Source: Chelonoidis abingdonii
Lineage: Eukaryota; Chordata; Testudines; Testudinidae
Direction: 5' to 3'
DNA: 64,000 nucleotides
Assembly: GCF_003597395.2 (NCBI RefSeq)
Contig: NC_133771.1
Location: forward strand, 58,248,713 to 58,312,712
Shown here: positions 34,624-46,526 of the stretch, one piece after another
Layout of the letters: the number at the start of each line of letters is the position of its first letter
How positions within the stretch are numbered: the first letter of the stretch is position 1
Made by a program: the position numbers and the translations under genes
The notes under the pieces: generated by a model
The model's input: only the letters and a program-made list of their open reading frames with translations
The model's database searches: none
What the model was told of the DNA's origin: nothing

Positions 34624-35185
34624 CGGGGTCTCAAAGTCCTGGTCTGTGGGCCATCTGCGGCCCAAGAACCTCCCCACTTTGGCCTGCGGAGAAGAAACAT
34701 GTGCAGCCATGCTGCCGGCAATGTCTGTTGCAGGTTCAACCCCCCCACAGCTCCCATTGACTGGGGGAGAGGGACAGAGATACCATCATTAGTCACCAGC
34801 CAGAGTTAGTAGTTGCTGGGCAGAGTCAGCCATGGAGTCAGCGTCACTGTTTCCCACAATGAATATAAACAAGTCAAAATACTGAACACAACTGTCTGAT
34901 GCACACCTTGCTGCAATCCTGAAGGTTTCAATTGCTCAGTCACTGAGGCCAAACATCAACAAATTGACAGAGCTGAAGCATTGCCAGGTGTCTGGCAAAC
35001 ACTAAAAACTCTCTGGCAAGCAAAGAATTGTATAAATTTGTATGACAGCTTTATTTCTAAGAAATTAGAAATAAAAAATTCAATGTAAATGTTTTCTGAA
35101 CATAATCTTCAGTGACACTATTTGTCTGCTGGGAGGATTTGAGGACTGGCACTGGCCCTAAGGTAAATTGAGCTTGAGACCCCTG
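34624..35185 (+). mobile_element. hAT-Charlie-type element with 8-bp duplication
   Basis: Termini CGGGGTCTCAAAG (the expected CAGGGG start has lost one base) and TTGAGACCCCTG are inverted copies. The flanking 8-mers CCTTAGGC at 34616-34623 and 35186-35193 are identical, which proves transposition. The element is 562 bp and internally deleted; it keeps the 3' end of its transposase gene (34841-35005). Confidence 0.9.
34841..35005 (+). pseudogene. hAT transposase C-terminal fragment
   Basis: The frame reads SLFPTMNINKSKY, an in-frame TGA at 34883-34885 (Arg expected from the family), then TQLSDAHLAAILKVSIAQSL and RPNINKLTELKHCQVSGKH before a TAA at 35003-35005. The KSKYR.(Q)L.D.HL....(K).....P.I..L...K.CQ.S pattern is the C-terminal end of Charlie-type hAT transposases, the family that gave rise to vertebrate domesticated genes such as GTF2IRD2 and ZBED5. 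Only this end remains, so no enzyme can be made. Confidence 0.8.
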
Positions 35186-35193
35186 CCTTAGGC

Positions 35194-36616
35194 CATGAAA
35201 TAAGCTTTACCCTTTGAACTACCCAGCTCCCTACAATTTTATTTGCATGCAGCTAATTACATACCTACAATAACTTTTAATTAACTGCTGATTAAATATT
35301 CTAAGTCATTGTTTACTCACTTATAGACAGTCAAATTTTCATAGGTTTAATGTGAGGCTGTGTTTGCCTTTATTATATTCCCACGTTTTGAGTTGGTGAA
35401 TTCCTCTGAACTGATGTCTGCAAAGTATTTAGAAAACCAGTGTCTTCTAGCTGAATAAGTGTCTTGCACTGGCCTAGGGAGGTAATAGTATTTATCTAGC
35501 ACTAATATTACAGTGTTTTAAATGTGGCATTGAGATCAGATTTAATTTTTTTATAAAGTTGAGGGGATTGACTTATAAAGACCAAAAAAACTAAGGATGT
35601 GTAGTTAGCTGGAGTGTGAAGAGAGACCATTGACTAATTTGAATTGTGTAAGAGTGATAAATCAAACTTTAGGTAACTCAGTGTGATAGTACAGTGTTTG
35701 AATTGTGTTCAGGTCTCTGCATACTTGTTCTTGTAGCCTGTGAGAAATATGCTCAAAGAATAAAGTCCTCCATTCAGCCCCGAGCATCCTTATTACCCCC
35801 ACCCCCACCCTCCCTACAACTGTCCTCAGTTTCCTCCCATGACCAAAAGTTCATCATCCCAGAATGGATTGCTGGATAACTTGTGTAACAGTATATCCTG
35901 TATCTTCCATTCTATTTGGCTTATGGACCCAAAAAGGCTGAGACTTATTGCCCATGCTTTTTGTTCATTCCAAAGATCTGGCGTCTGTAATAGGTGGAGG
36001 TTTTCATATGCAGACTTGCTAAAATAGTCTTAAAGCTAGATTGCAATGGGTCAAGGAATTTTGGTTTCAAGATGTTTGTAAGATTCTTGATCTCAAAAGA
36101 TGGTATTTTGAGAAGACGTGTCACAGTTGCTTGAGGAAAGCTGGCATGCTTCGTTTCCATAGGAAGTAATTGTTTCTACCAGAGTACCAGCTGAATGGCA
36201 GAAGTCTAATTTACAGGTGGTAAACTGAGTGAATTGTGGTCCATGTAATGACTATTTCCTGTGAAGGAAGCATTCAGCTTTTGTTAATGCTATACTGTTA
36301 GCTTTTAGCTGTTTCATGCCAAAGGAACATGAATACAGGTAGCCAATAATCTGCCAGATTTTTTCCATAATTTGCCACTTAGTCTATTTTATCGATTTGC
36401 TATCTTAATCTTCATCACACTAGCGACTTCAGAAATACTCTCCCTTCTTGATTTGCTTTCCTTTACAGTCATCTGTACTATCGAAAGTCTAACCTAGGGG
36501 GTGGTTGGAGGATTTATGTGGGCAGTATCACTTAATTTTAGTAACATTTTTAGACAGAGTTCTGCTCATCTTACTCAGTCTTTTCATTTATGGATTCAGA
36601 GTTGTTTCTGCTTGTT
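35194..36616. other. SMAP1 intron 1, nothing recognised
   Basis: AT-rich intron with a C/A-rich patch near 35797-35815. No gene or clear repeat recognised. Confidence 0.4.
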
Positions 36617-36619
36617 TTA

Positions 36620-36882
36620 GGGCATATCTGCATGGACACTTACTGTGTGGCAAAGTAGGATGTTAATCTACCGTGCTCCAGTGTGGTGAGTCCTGTCTGT
36701 CTGTGTGGGCTCTGCTTTTGCACATGAGAAATTCCCTAGTGTGCATTGACTTACTGCAGTCACTAGGGAGCTTCTAGCATGCAGCAGCAAAGTGAATACA
36801 CAGGAAGTTAGTATGCCAGACTGCAGTACTGTAGATTTACACCCTAGTTTGCCAGGCAGTAAATGTTCATGTAGACGTGCCC
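36620..36882. mobile_element. foldback MITE with TTA duplication
   Basis: Almost the whole element is two inverted arms of about 130 bp: left 'gggcatatctgcatgg', 'cttactgtgtggcaaagtag' pairs with right 'actagtttgccaggcagtaa'-type sequence and 'catgtagacgtgccc'. Flanked by TTA at 36617-36619 and 36883-36885. A 3-bp TTA duplication and GGGC termini fit a Harbinger-type origin. A 108-codon minus-strand frame across it is a by-product. Confidence 0.75.
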
Positions 36883-38743
36883 TTAGTGACCAAAATAAGC
36901 TCCTTATTCCTAGTAGTCCTGTAGAGTCAACACAGTTATGACAACTAACTGGACAGTCTCTTCCATCTTGCACTCTACAAACAGAATTATCCACTAAGTT
37001 AGTTATGTCTCTGCACCCTATTTAAAGACAGAGTGGTTGTAGAAGTATTATAGGGGACCTAATTTGATAGCTCGTGATGTATGAGATGGAAAGACCCTAG
37101 TATTGAAGCCCAGGTTGCATTTGATTTGATTAGATGCAGTCACATATTTCTTGTCAATGTGCGTGCGCCCAGCTCATTGAAGCCAGAGAATTTTGCCTGA
37201 CAGCACTCTTTCCCTACCTTGGCTGTATAGGGTCGTGCCCACCCTGAGTGCAACCTCGTTTTCTTCTCACTGCTGTAGCCTAATCTTAGACTATGTATTA
37301 ATTATATTGATTACATAAGAATCCCCAGTTATCGCTTGGAGGGTTGACAGGTTCTTGCCCCAAGATCAGGCCCAGTATTATTTAAATTATTATATAGTTG
37401 AGAACCCTGATGTGCACAGTTGCAATACTCACAATATAGATACCCTTTTACATTTACAAATATAGTTTATTAATACATTCAAAAACCGGCTTTGGAGCTG
37501 TGCTCCAGCTCCTGGCAGAAACCTGCAGCTCCACTGCTCCGCAGCTGCTCCACGCTCCAGCTCCAGGCTCTTCTCCAAAGCCCTGTTCAAAAAGAAGATT
37601 CAGATGGCAAGAGACTTATGGCTGAAGAAACACCTTTTGGAGCAGACCATAAGGGCCTTGTCTGATCAGTCACCTTCAGAACTAGCAAGTGATGCCCATT
37701 CCATGTTCAGATTCTGCTGTTTTCCCGCAAGAGGAAGAAAAATCATTCTCCTTCCTCTGGTGCATTGAGGAAGAGGTCCCATAAGAGTAATCAGGGCCAC
37801 TCAAGGACTCAGAAGATGAGAGTCAGTCTTCCTAAGAGGAGTGCTGATGGCATCATACTCCCTCTAGCACTCAGGATAGGGCAGGTCCATCTAGCTGCTT
37901 CCCAGAACTGGGAAAATCAGCGAGAGCTAACACGGTTAACTCCAGTTCTGGCTATGAGGTGTCCTTTGAGACTGTACCAATGATGTAGGTCTCAGTGCTG
38001 ATTGTCTCCATGCTGGTGGCGTATCGGGTGGCTTCAGATCTGCTTTACTTCTCAGTCCCTGATTCTCTGCTAGTTCAGGAGTTTTTTCTGGTACCATTGT
38101 TTCTACTGCTTCATCTTCCATTATGTCCTTGGCACCTTCTGGCCATGTCGCAGAGGTGCTGGGTTCATTGGTGCTGCAACTCGCACTGTCCGTGGTGGAA
38201 TTGAGGGAGACACTGGGCCCAGCAGTGAAGGCCCTTTTGGTGGTGGTGAGCTCTTTGGAACAGTCATTGCCTGGTCAGCAGATCCCATTGTCAAGCTTGG
38301 TACCATTCTTGGTGCTAGTTCCCTATTACTTTTTGACACTGATGCCTACCCTGTGTTGAGCTTTGGATGAATCAGAGCACTTGTTCTCCCTGTTGGGGCC
38401 GGCTGGCTCCCCCTTTGTCACTGGAGAATCTGTGGCACTCCTTGAGATCCAGGGTGGGGCTGTCCACCCTTTCATTGTCACCAATAGGCACCAGAGACCA
38501 TCCTCGGATCACCGTCTGTACTAAGGTCAGCATAGATCCTGCAGTCAGGACAGAGGCACTTGGTCTGGTGCCTGCTAGCACCAGTAGTAAATCTATTTTC
38601 CCCAGTCCCTCCTTGGAATTCTTGGGATGCTTCTCGGTCTTTGAGGTCCCATTCACTGACTCATTCTAGAGCAAGATCCCCTGTGCAACTGACTCCTGTT
38701 CCCTGAACTAGCAGCTACATTGTTGGTGTAGCTAACTGCTTCT

Positions 38744-39433
38744 TTGTTCTCTCCAGACAGCATGATGGTGCTGGCCTCATTAATGCCCGTGAACTTCAAG
38801 GCATATCGAGGTCGTCTTAGGTGTAAGGCCACTCTCTTAGGCATCCAGGCTGAATTGCTTCAGGAGAACGCACACAAGCTGCTGGATATCCGCCAACTAT
38901 CAGCTCAAGGGCTAGTAGCCCTCCCAATAAATGAGGCTCTCTTGAAGCTGGCAAAGGCCCTCTGGAATACTTCCGCTTTGTTGCTGCATGCAGAGAAGAG
39001 GTACTTCATTCCCATACTGGATTTTGAGGGTTTCTACTCCCAGTTGGCCCCTAAGTGTCTTGTGCTTACCGCAGCAGGGAAGGTATACATCTATGCCTAA
39101 GGACAGAGTCCAAAAGGATGGACTTGATGGGGAGGAAGAGTTTTATACTACCTCTTTCCTGTCGATACACATCACTAACTAGCAGGCACTGCTCTCTAAA
39201 TACAACTTTGTTATTTGGGTGCCCACATCTTAAGTTTGCAGACACGTTGCCAGGAGCCTCCACGGAACACTCTGTCATTCATTGCAGAAGCCTGCATGGT
39301 AGCCAAGACTTTTACCGTCAGCTCTAGATGTGGCAGATGCCTCAGCCAGAATTATGGCATCAGCTGTGACCATGAAGAGGGCCTCATGGGTGCAGAATTA
39401 GGGCATTGTGTCCGATGTGCAGCAGACCATTGA
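38744..39433 (+). pseudogene. DIRS gag-like remains (relic A)
   Basis: Fragments read LGIQAELLQENAHKLLDIRQ, LLLHAEKRYFIPILDFEGFY and later, in other frames, AEACMVAKTFTVSS with a TMASAVTMRRASW-like stretch. These align in order with the better preserved relic C (KAEKYYVPTKEYEYLYTHPP, then a MRRSSWLHTSGLSQEMQ motif). The function of DIRS gag is capsid-like RNA packaging (known for the group); here it is broken by at least three frameshifts. Confidence 0.6.
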
Positions 39434-39783
39434 TGACTTGCCTGTTGATGGTAGGTTTTGGTTTCTAAAAAGATTGAGGTGTGCATCCTTTAAGGATTCC
39501 TGAGCTAGTTTGCATTCCTTGGAAGTTCATACTTTAGCTGTACAAAGACATCACTGCAGTGTTCAGCAGCAATACTGCTTGCAGTATTTCTTCGGCCAGG
39601 TCTCCTTTCCTGTAAGGCAGTGGGACTACCCCAGGAGGGGGCATAGATCCCAGAGTTGAAGGCCCTCTGATTCTGGTTTTAGCCAGCTTGCCCATCCTCC
39701 CCGGGCATCCAGCAAGTGCTCATTTTGACTTGTGTGTCTAGTGATACTGAGGGGCAAGTCCAGAAAAGAAGATCTCTCATGTT

Positions 39784-39950
39784 GTGTTCATGCTATGCTT
39801 ACTCGATCGTCTAGGTTGTCCTAAACAGCAGAAAATCTTCATTGGCCCAACTCAAAGAATTGAGTTCATTGGGGCCTTGATAAACTCTATGAAGTTGTGT
39901 TTTTTGTCAACCGATTCCACACAATCCACCACCTGTGCTGGAGCTACCGT
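39784..39950 (+). pseudogene. DIRS RT fragment (relic A)
   Basis: The peptide contains GPTQRIEFIGALINSMK, the conserved segment that follows the YLDDWL box in DIRS RT (PTQRIEFIGA.LDS). The catalytic box itself is missing, so an internal deletion joined gag-like DNA to the distal RT. Confidence 0.65.
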
Positions 39951-39990
39951 GTCAACCCTCAACCACAGCCCGAGTATTCCTGAGGTTTCT

Positions 39991-40955
39991 AGGCCCTAAG
40001 GCTGTATGCACATCCGAGTCTGAGGTGGTTTCTGTTTTTGATTTTGTAGGATGAAAATCTTGCTATCCAAAAATGTCAGTTCTTCAGTGCTTTTAATTGC
40101 TAAACTACATTCTAGGTATATTTAGTCGTTATGTGAATGTCTTCAAATTTTTGTGATACTATAAACATACCTATTGATTTGTGTATTTAGATCATATCTA
40201 GTGGTCTCTTCATCTACTCTAGATATTTGTTCTGTTTTACAACATGATTATTGTTGGATGTTTTGGTCAATGTTCTTTTCTGGGTTAGTTTACACGTTTT
40301 TGAATAATCATTGCCCAGCAGAAGCAGCCCAAATACCACTGTCAACTTGAAGCAGAATGTGTGTCCATATGTAAGCCTGAATTGAAAAACTTGATTTGGA
40401 ATGCTAATGTATCTTTGCAGTGTGTTTGGTGTTTTAAAGTAAACCACTGATCGAGATAGTTGTTGTTGTTGTTGTATACCCCGTGAATCCATGGCTGCTG
40501 CATTTGTTACTAATTACTCAGATATGGTAATAATTGCAAAAACGTTTCTTTAGAGATTCGCACCGACGCTTGCATCTAATGCACATCCAATGGGATTAAT
40601 TTAAGTGCAAGCAACATCTTGGTGCTATTAATAAGTTCAGTTTTTACTGTGTGAAATTTCATGGAATTCCTGACTTGTGCTGTCTAAAAGGCTTTTCACA
40701 TAAATTAGTTATAAAGTGATAGACAATTGTAGGTAAAATTGCAACAGAGGAGGTGGAGAAAACCACTTACTTTTCCAGGGATTATTTATAACCAGATATT
40801 GCTAACACACAGACATCTCTCTACTTAAGGTGTAGCTGTCAATCCTGTTTCTCTTAACTATGTGTTAGAATGGTGCAGGAAATCAAATCTCCTTGTTATG
40901 TGGAATTTTTAAAAGAAATTACCAACTAATACTTTTTTTTTTTTTTGTGCCTTAG
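39991..40955. other. SMAP1 intron 1 end, no other gene
   Basis: A (GTT)n microsatellite lies at about 40461-40475. A T-run of about 15 bases at 40932-40946 serves as the polypyrimidine tract before the exon-2-like sequence. Nothing else recognised. Confidence 0.5.
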
Positions 40956-41084
40956 GTCAGATGGGCTCTTGGAACACTGGTGCTTTACTTTGCATCAAAT
41001 GTGCTGGAATACCGTAAATCTCGGGGTTCATATATCAAGGGTAAAGTTTGTCAATTTTGACCAGTGGGACCCAGACAAATACAG
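40956..41084 (+). pseudogene. SMAP1: SMAP1 exon 2, frame-disrupted
   Basis: The sequence sits right after a T-rich tract and 'gccttag' acceptor at the exact exon-2 boundary and ends at 'aaatacag', the expected exon end, followed by GC instead of GT. Across three frames it still shows RWA, SWN, LCIKCAGI (second half of the ArfGAP C4 finger), LGVHISRVKFVNFDQW and CAG. The arginine codon of the catalytic HRNLG motif is present as CGT. Exon 1 and 3 phases require 134 nt; here there are 129, with losses near 40958, 40967 and 41010, and extra bases near 41018 and 41067. The reading frame therefore breaks repeatedly (stop TAA at about 41014). No intact alternative exon 2 was found between exons 1 and 3. 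It is either a badly called sequence or a truly decayed exon. Confidence 0.75.
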
Positions 41085-41298
41085 GCTAAAAGATCATCAT
41101 TGTAAAATCAGATATTGAACTGGAAGGACTAGGTATAAAAACGCCACATATGTTCTGAGAGGGGGAGGGCCTATATCTTGCTTGCCTGGTACACTTGGAA
41201 CAAAATGACAGGAGTATCTCTTTATCAATCCACTGCAGAAACCAACTCAGTATAAGTAGTAATTACTCAAAGTTTCAAGTAAAGTAATGTGCACTACT

Positions 41299-42140
41299 CA
41301 GACTCTAGGGACTGGGAATGGACCTCAGACGAGAACATCGTGTCCATCCCCTGCCCTTATTGGCAGGACAATACTGTCTAGACCATTCCATGATAGGAAT
41401 TTATCTAACCTACTCTTAAATATCTCCAGATGGAGATTCCACAACCTCTCTGGGGCAATTTATTCCAGTGTTTTAGGCTACCACTGACAGTTAGGAACTT
41501 TTCCTAATGTCCAACCTAAACTTCCTTGCTAACGTTTTAAGCAACAGTTTCTCTGTTTATATTTAGAGGCAACGGAACAGTTTTCTCCACTCCTCCTGAT
41601 GACACCCCTTTAGATACCTAGAAAAACTGCTATCATCCCGTCAGTCCACTCTTTTCCCAAACTAAATAAACCAAATTCTTTCAGCCTTCCTTCGAGCGTC
41701 GGTGTTCTCAAGACCATTTTTCTCATTCTTGTGCTCTTCTCTGGACTCTCTGAACTTTCTCCACATCTTTTTTGAGAAATGCAGGTGCCCGAACTGGACA
41801 CAATGACTTCAGTTGGCCTAACCAGCGCAGAGTAGAGCGGAAGAGGGACTTCTTGACTTGTTTTACAACTACCTGTTAATGCATCCAGAATCACGTTTGC
41901 TTTTTTGCAACAGTATCACACTGACCGTATTTTAGCCTTGTGGTTTCACTATAACCCCTAGATCCCTTTCTGCCATTCTCCTTCCTAGACAGTCTCTTCC
42001 CATTCTGTCTGTGTGAAACTGATTGTTCCTTCCTAAGTGGAGCACTTTACATTTGTCTTTATTGAACTTCATCTGGTTTACCTCAGACCATTTCTCCAAT
42101 TTGTCCAGATCATCTTGAATTTTGACCCTGTCCTCCAAAG
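41299..42140 (-). mobile_element. CR1 LINE, 5'-truncated, antisense
   Basis: In minus-strand sense the frame at 42138-41932 reads LQ.DLDKLEKWSEVNQMKF and NKDKCKVLHLGRNN, then AERDLGVIV, the CR1 RT thumb region. Downstream follow 'gtgtccagttcgggcacctg' and 3' sequence ending near 41299 ('gaggtccattcccagtccc'-type end). Two further frames carry the remainder with breaks between them. It lies 215 bp beyond the exon-2-like sequence. Confidence 0.8.
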
Positions 42141-44739
42141 CAGTTGATCTAAATCACCAATTTAAATCATGATTTAAATAAGCAAGCCAAGAACCTTGAT
42201 TTAAATAATCAATTCTAATCTTGTTTTCATGAGTTTTTTTTATTTACTTTCCTAGAACAATTGATTGTCATTGTTTAGTGCACCTTTAAAACATGTTGAT
42301 TTGCAACCAGATATAGCCTTTGCATTAGCTTTGGTACTTCCTTTTGCTAAGGAGGAGGATATACTCTATTTACACACCTTTAATTAAGCAGGTTAACATA
42401 CATTTATTCAGAGTCTTCGTTTTTAACCAAAAAAAATTGTGAATGATGCTTTACTATTTTTTAAACTCGTGATTTGTTAAGCTGAATTTGGAAGGAAATT
42501 GGAATTCAATTAAATAACGTTAGACAACCTTGATACAAAAAATGAACGCTTTTTTCTTCCTATTCATCTTATTGTACCGATGTGTTGTCAAGGTCCCTAT
42601 ACAAGTACTCTCACCACAGTTGTAGTAGCTAATCTAAAAATGTCCGATTTTCATGTTGACGTTCAGTGCTACTTTGGATTGTGCATAACATCTATCTAGC
42701 GATATTATTCATGAGTTTTGGGAATTGGAGGAGGCATTTTTTATTTTAAACATGATATACAGCCCTTTGTACTTCAATTATTCATTTGTTTAGTTACATA
42801 ATAAATGAATGAGAATAGTACATTCAGTTGTGTAGAGGCGCAAAAAAAATCGTAAAGTTCTGGGTTTTGTTTTTTACTTGTTTATCCACTTATAAATGTT
42901 TGGAATCCTGATTCATTTATTTACTTTTAAATACCAAAAATGATAGATTCACATCATGGACTATGGAATTAAACATTAGCATTTAAAATTTGGAGTATTT
43001 GAAACTGAGCAGCATTGTCCCTCTTTTGTCAGTATGGGACTTAAGTGTATCATAAAGTAGAAAAGGGATGGCAGAGGAAATCTTAAATGATTAAAGATAG
43101 GTTTTAATATTTAAACTCTCAATTTTTGATAAATCCTAAACAAGCCTTTGGAATATATAGATTTAAATGAAATCATTGAGTTCAAATAGTGATAATGTTT
43201 TTAGTGTCTTCTGACACAATACTGCTGAGTTTACTTTTTTTATCAGAAGCATTTTGAAACTTTAAGATAGCAAGACTGAATTTTTCTGTTTTATTAAGCA
43301 CATGCTAATTAGTAGGATGTTAATTTCTTTATTCAAAGAAATTTCAAGTATCAAAGTATTATCTAAAGTAAATATAGGAGCACTCTTACTTGATAAGCTT
43401 CAATCTCTCATATGCTAGCTAAATTTTTTCCATATACTTTGTGCTCCACAACTGAATATTCATTTATTAATTAGAGGGATAGTTTTATCAGGTTCTTCAG
43501 AAACCCATTTGAGGCAGAACCAATCCCAATTAAAACATTTTGAGCTGCAGTAGATTATTTACAGCTGAGTGATTTGCCAATTTCTTTAGGAAATTTATTA
43601 AACACTCCAGAAGTTGCTGTTGTCTTTTCAAACATTCTGCATTCCATATCAAAGTACCATCCTTTTGGTAAATAGTTATTTTTAAAGAAATGTGAATTGA
43701 TTATGATCTGTTGTTCTGTTATAAAGTAAACATTCCAGTGTTCATGTTTTTATTTTGTGGTTACACTGTAATATGCTCACCTTTTGTGTGTGCCTGTTGT
43801 GAGCAGAACATGTTCAAAGATATTTGAAAATGCTGCATGTTCCCTCATCAGCATGTAGGCAGAAGAGCAAGCATTATTGGCATATACCTGTGACTGGGAG
43901 GAAATTCAGTTGGGTTTCTTGTAGGGTATTCCAATAAAATACTTAAAAAATTGTGTATTGTTTGTACAATGTGTAGCACAACTGGGTCCTGGTGTGTGAC
44001 ACATGCTTCTAGGTGCTAGTGCAGTATTGTATAATAATACAGCAGAAACTGCGGGATGTTAAAAATTTGTTACTAAAAATTACATAATTTTGTGTCGTTG
44101 ACATTAACAGCATGCTAAATTTAATTAAAACTGTTGCTGTGTGGTAACTTTGTTTCTGTGTTTAAATTTGGCTGCAAAAGCAATCCTGGTGGCATGGATG
44201 CCCCTAGGAGGACCACAATAGCTTACTTGTGTCAGTGTGAGCAGAGTAAACCTTATAGTGGAGCACATTTCAGTAAGAGCAATGCAGAACTTAGGCCCAT
44301 TTGAAAAGAAATGTGAAAGAATGCTGCTTCAAAATACATGAGACTTACCTGTAGCATATTATTTTATGTGTATCTGAAATTGTATAGTTATAGTGCCACC
44401 CTCACCTAGATCTAGATTTTCTTATTGGAAAAATATTGTGCCTACATATCTTTGTCATTTTTAATAATAAAAAATTGAAGGGAGGAAGCCTGAATATTTC
44501 ATGCTCTTATAAAATTTTGATTTTTAAAATGACAGTCTTCTTCAAATTCAGTCCATTTCAAAACAAGAGTTCAGCGTGGGAAATTATACATTCTGAATTC
44601 CTGCTGCCAGCTCGAGTTTTAGAACTACATTCTTCTATTCTTTTAAAATATTTCTCTCCCTTTGTGCTGTGAGACAAACTTAGACAAACTGGGAGCTGAA
44701 AATACAGGGGATATTAAAATTGCACTTAAATGTATGAAA
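42141..44739. other. SMAP1 intron 2, AT-rich
   Basis: The left end (42145-42225) contains repeated 'aaatcatgatttaaataa' / 'ttgatttaaataatcaa' words typical of an old AT-rich DNA transposon that I cannot name; its other end is not found. The remainder is AT-rich with no gene or RNA gene recognised. Confidence 0.4.
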
Positions 44740-45064
44740 TAAGGAAGCTGAGAGACAGTTCAAGTGGCCTCTGTGCATTCCTACTCTTGGGTTGTGCTGG
44801 TGGTGCATTTCTGATGGTGGAACGCTTCCTAGCACTGCCATTGGAATCTTTTCATCCCCCCCGTCTCATCTCTCACTGCTTCTGAACAGTTTGAGGACAA
44901 GGCTATAAAACAGGGCGTTGCACTCCGGCCATCTCAGTTCCTTACAGCCGTGGTTAAAGGCAGCCTGGAAGATCTCCAAATCTGACCCACCCACTTCTTC
45001 AGTCAACAGTACCTTTAGTTAGTTCTTGTTCTTAGTTTAGTTCTTTATTTTATTATTCAAAATA

Positions 45065-45252
45065 CACCTCTACCTTGATATAATGCTGTCGGGAGTCAAA
45101 AAAAATCTTCCTGCATTATAGGTGAAACCATGTTATATTGAACTTGATTTGATCTGCCGGAGCGCGCAGCCCCCTGTCCCCCAGTGCACTGCTTTACCGC
45201 ATTATATCTGAATTTGTGTTATATCAGATGGCGTTATATTGGGGTAGAGATG
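45065..45252. mobile_element. mariner/pogo-like MITE, TA duplication
   Basis: Termini CACCTCTACCTTGATATAA and TTATATTGGGGTAGAGATG are inverted copies, flanked by TA at 45063-45064 and 45253-45254. The interior has matching inner words 'ttataggtgaaacc' and 'gcattatatctgaatttgtg'. Length 188 bp, no coding capacity. Confidence 0.8.
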
Positions 45253-45598
45253 TATTACCTTAAAAAAAAAAAAAAAAAAAAGGGGGGTTGCGGGGGAAGA
45301 AGACTCTCTTGTAGGTTCCACATCTTGGTGCCATCTCACAGATTGCGTGGGAGATCTGAAAGGAAAGTGGCTGGATTTAAGCAGGACTTTTTCCTGCTGT
45401 CTTTCATGCCTCCAAAATCTGTATGATGTGTGTAGCATACATAGGAGAAGGACATACGTTCTGTCTTGGTGCACAATAGTATCCCTTTTACCCCCAAGCC
45501 TATAAAGTATTAAATGAGACCCACATGCTTCTGCTGGAGCATTCCCTAGTGACCTCAAATCCAGAAGACAGTCTTATTGCAAGAATCCATGAAGGAGT

Positions 45599-46526
45599 TG
45601 TCGTAAACAGATTGTTAACTCTTTACAGGTAAAAGAGATGTTAACCCTTAACTAACAGTGAAACTGGAACACTGACCGAGGAGACCAATCAGGAGAAGAT
45701 ACTTTCAGATCTGGGTGGAGGGAAGCTTTGTTTGTGTTCTTTGTTCTTGTGTCCGTGTTCTCTCTGGGTTGTGAGAGGACCAGACATGTAAGCAGATTCC
45801 TCCAATCTTTCTGAAAAAATCTCTCTGTTCTAATTTTAGTAAGTATCAGGATAAAGGCGGTGTTAGTCTTTTTGATTTTTTTCTTTATTTGCAAATGTGT
45901 AGTTTGCTGGAAGTATTTTAATTTGCATTTGTGCTGGGGGGGAGTTTTTCTCTCTAGTGTTTAAGCTGAAAAGACCCTGTAATATTCCATCTGATTTACA
46001 GAGAGAGTTTTTACTTTTATCTTTATTAAAAGCTTTTCTTTTTAAAGACCTGAGTGATTTTTTTTTGTTAAGGCTCAAAGGAATGAGTCTGTACTTACCA
46101 GGGAATTGGTGGGAGAAGGAAAGAAGAGGAGGAGGGGGAAAGGTGAATTTCCTCTTTTGTTTTAGATTCACGGAGCTTGAATCTGTATTGCCTCTGGGTG
46201 AGGGGAAAGAGGATGGGGGAGGTAACATTCCTCTCTGTGTGGTGATTCAAGAGTTGATCACGGTGATCTCTTGTGTACCCAGGGCAGTAAAAAGCTGGGA
46301 GGAAAAAAGGAGGGGAAGGAAATGGTTTATTCCCCTTTGTTGTGAGACTCAAGAATTTGGGTCTTTGGGTCCCACAGAAGTTTTGAGGGGACCAGAGTGC
46401 CAAAACACTATACTTTGTGGTGGTGCAGCCTATCAGAATCTAAGCTTGGTAATTAAGCTTAGAGGAATTCATGCTGGTACCCATCTTTTGCACTCTAAGG
46501 TTCAGATTGGGGAATTACGCATTACA
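45599..46526 (+). mobile_element. solo LTR, family A
   Basis: It starts TGTCGTAA and ends GCATTACA. Flanking 5-mers are GGAGT (45594-45598) and GGAGA (46527-46531), 4 of 5 identical. The order of internal words ('gatctgggtggagggaagct', 'gaccctgtaatattccatct', 'gattcacggagcttgaatct', 'ggtaattaagcttagaggaa') is the same as in 6399-7332. A polyadenylation-like ATTAAA lies near 46024. A 234-codon chance frame runs through the purine-rich part. Confidence 0.85.

Larger units (their letters stand above)
37140..39990 (+). mobile_element. DIRS-type retroelement relic A
   Basis: The 5' part (37140-37290) matches the start of relic C in layout ('gtgcgtgcgcccagctcatt', 'gagaattttgcctgacagca'). A CAGCTCC/GCTCCAG-rich patch at about 37490-37585 follows and may be a separate insert. 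Then come gag-like sequence (37580-39450) and a short RT fragment (39784-39950). The RNase H and tyrosine-recombinase parts are absent. Many stops and frameshifts are present. The 3' limit is approximate. Confidence 0.7.

Noticed and set aside
40956..41084. Processed SMAP retrocopy
   Set aside because: Only exon 2 is present, with intron-type acceptor sequence on its left and no joined exon 1 or exon 3 sequence.
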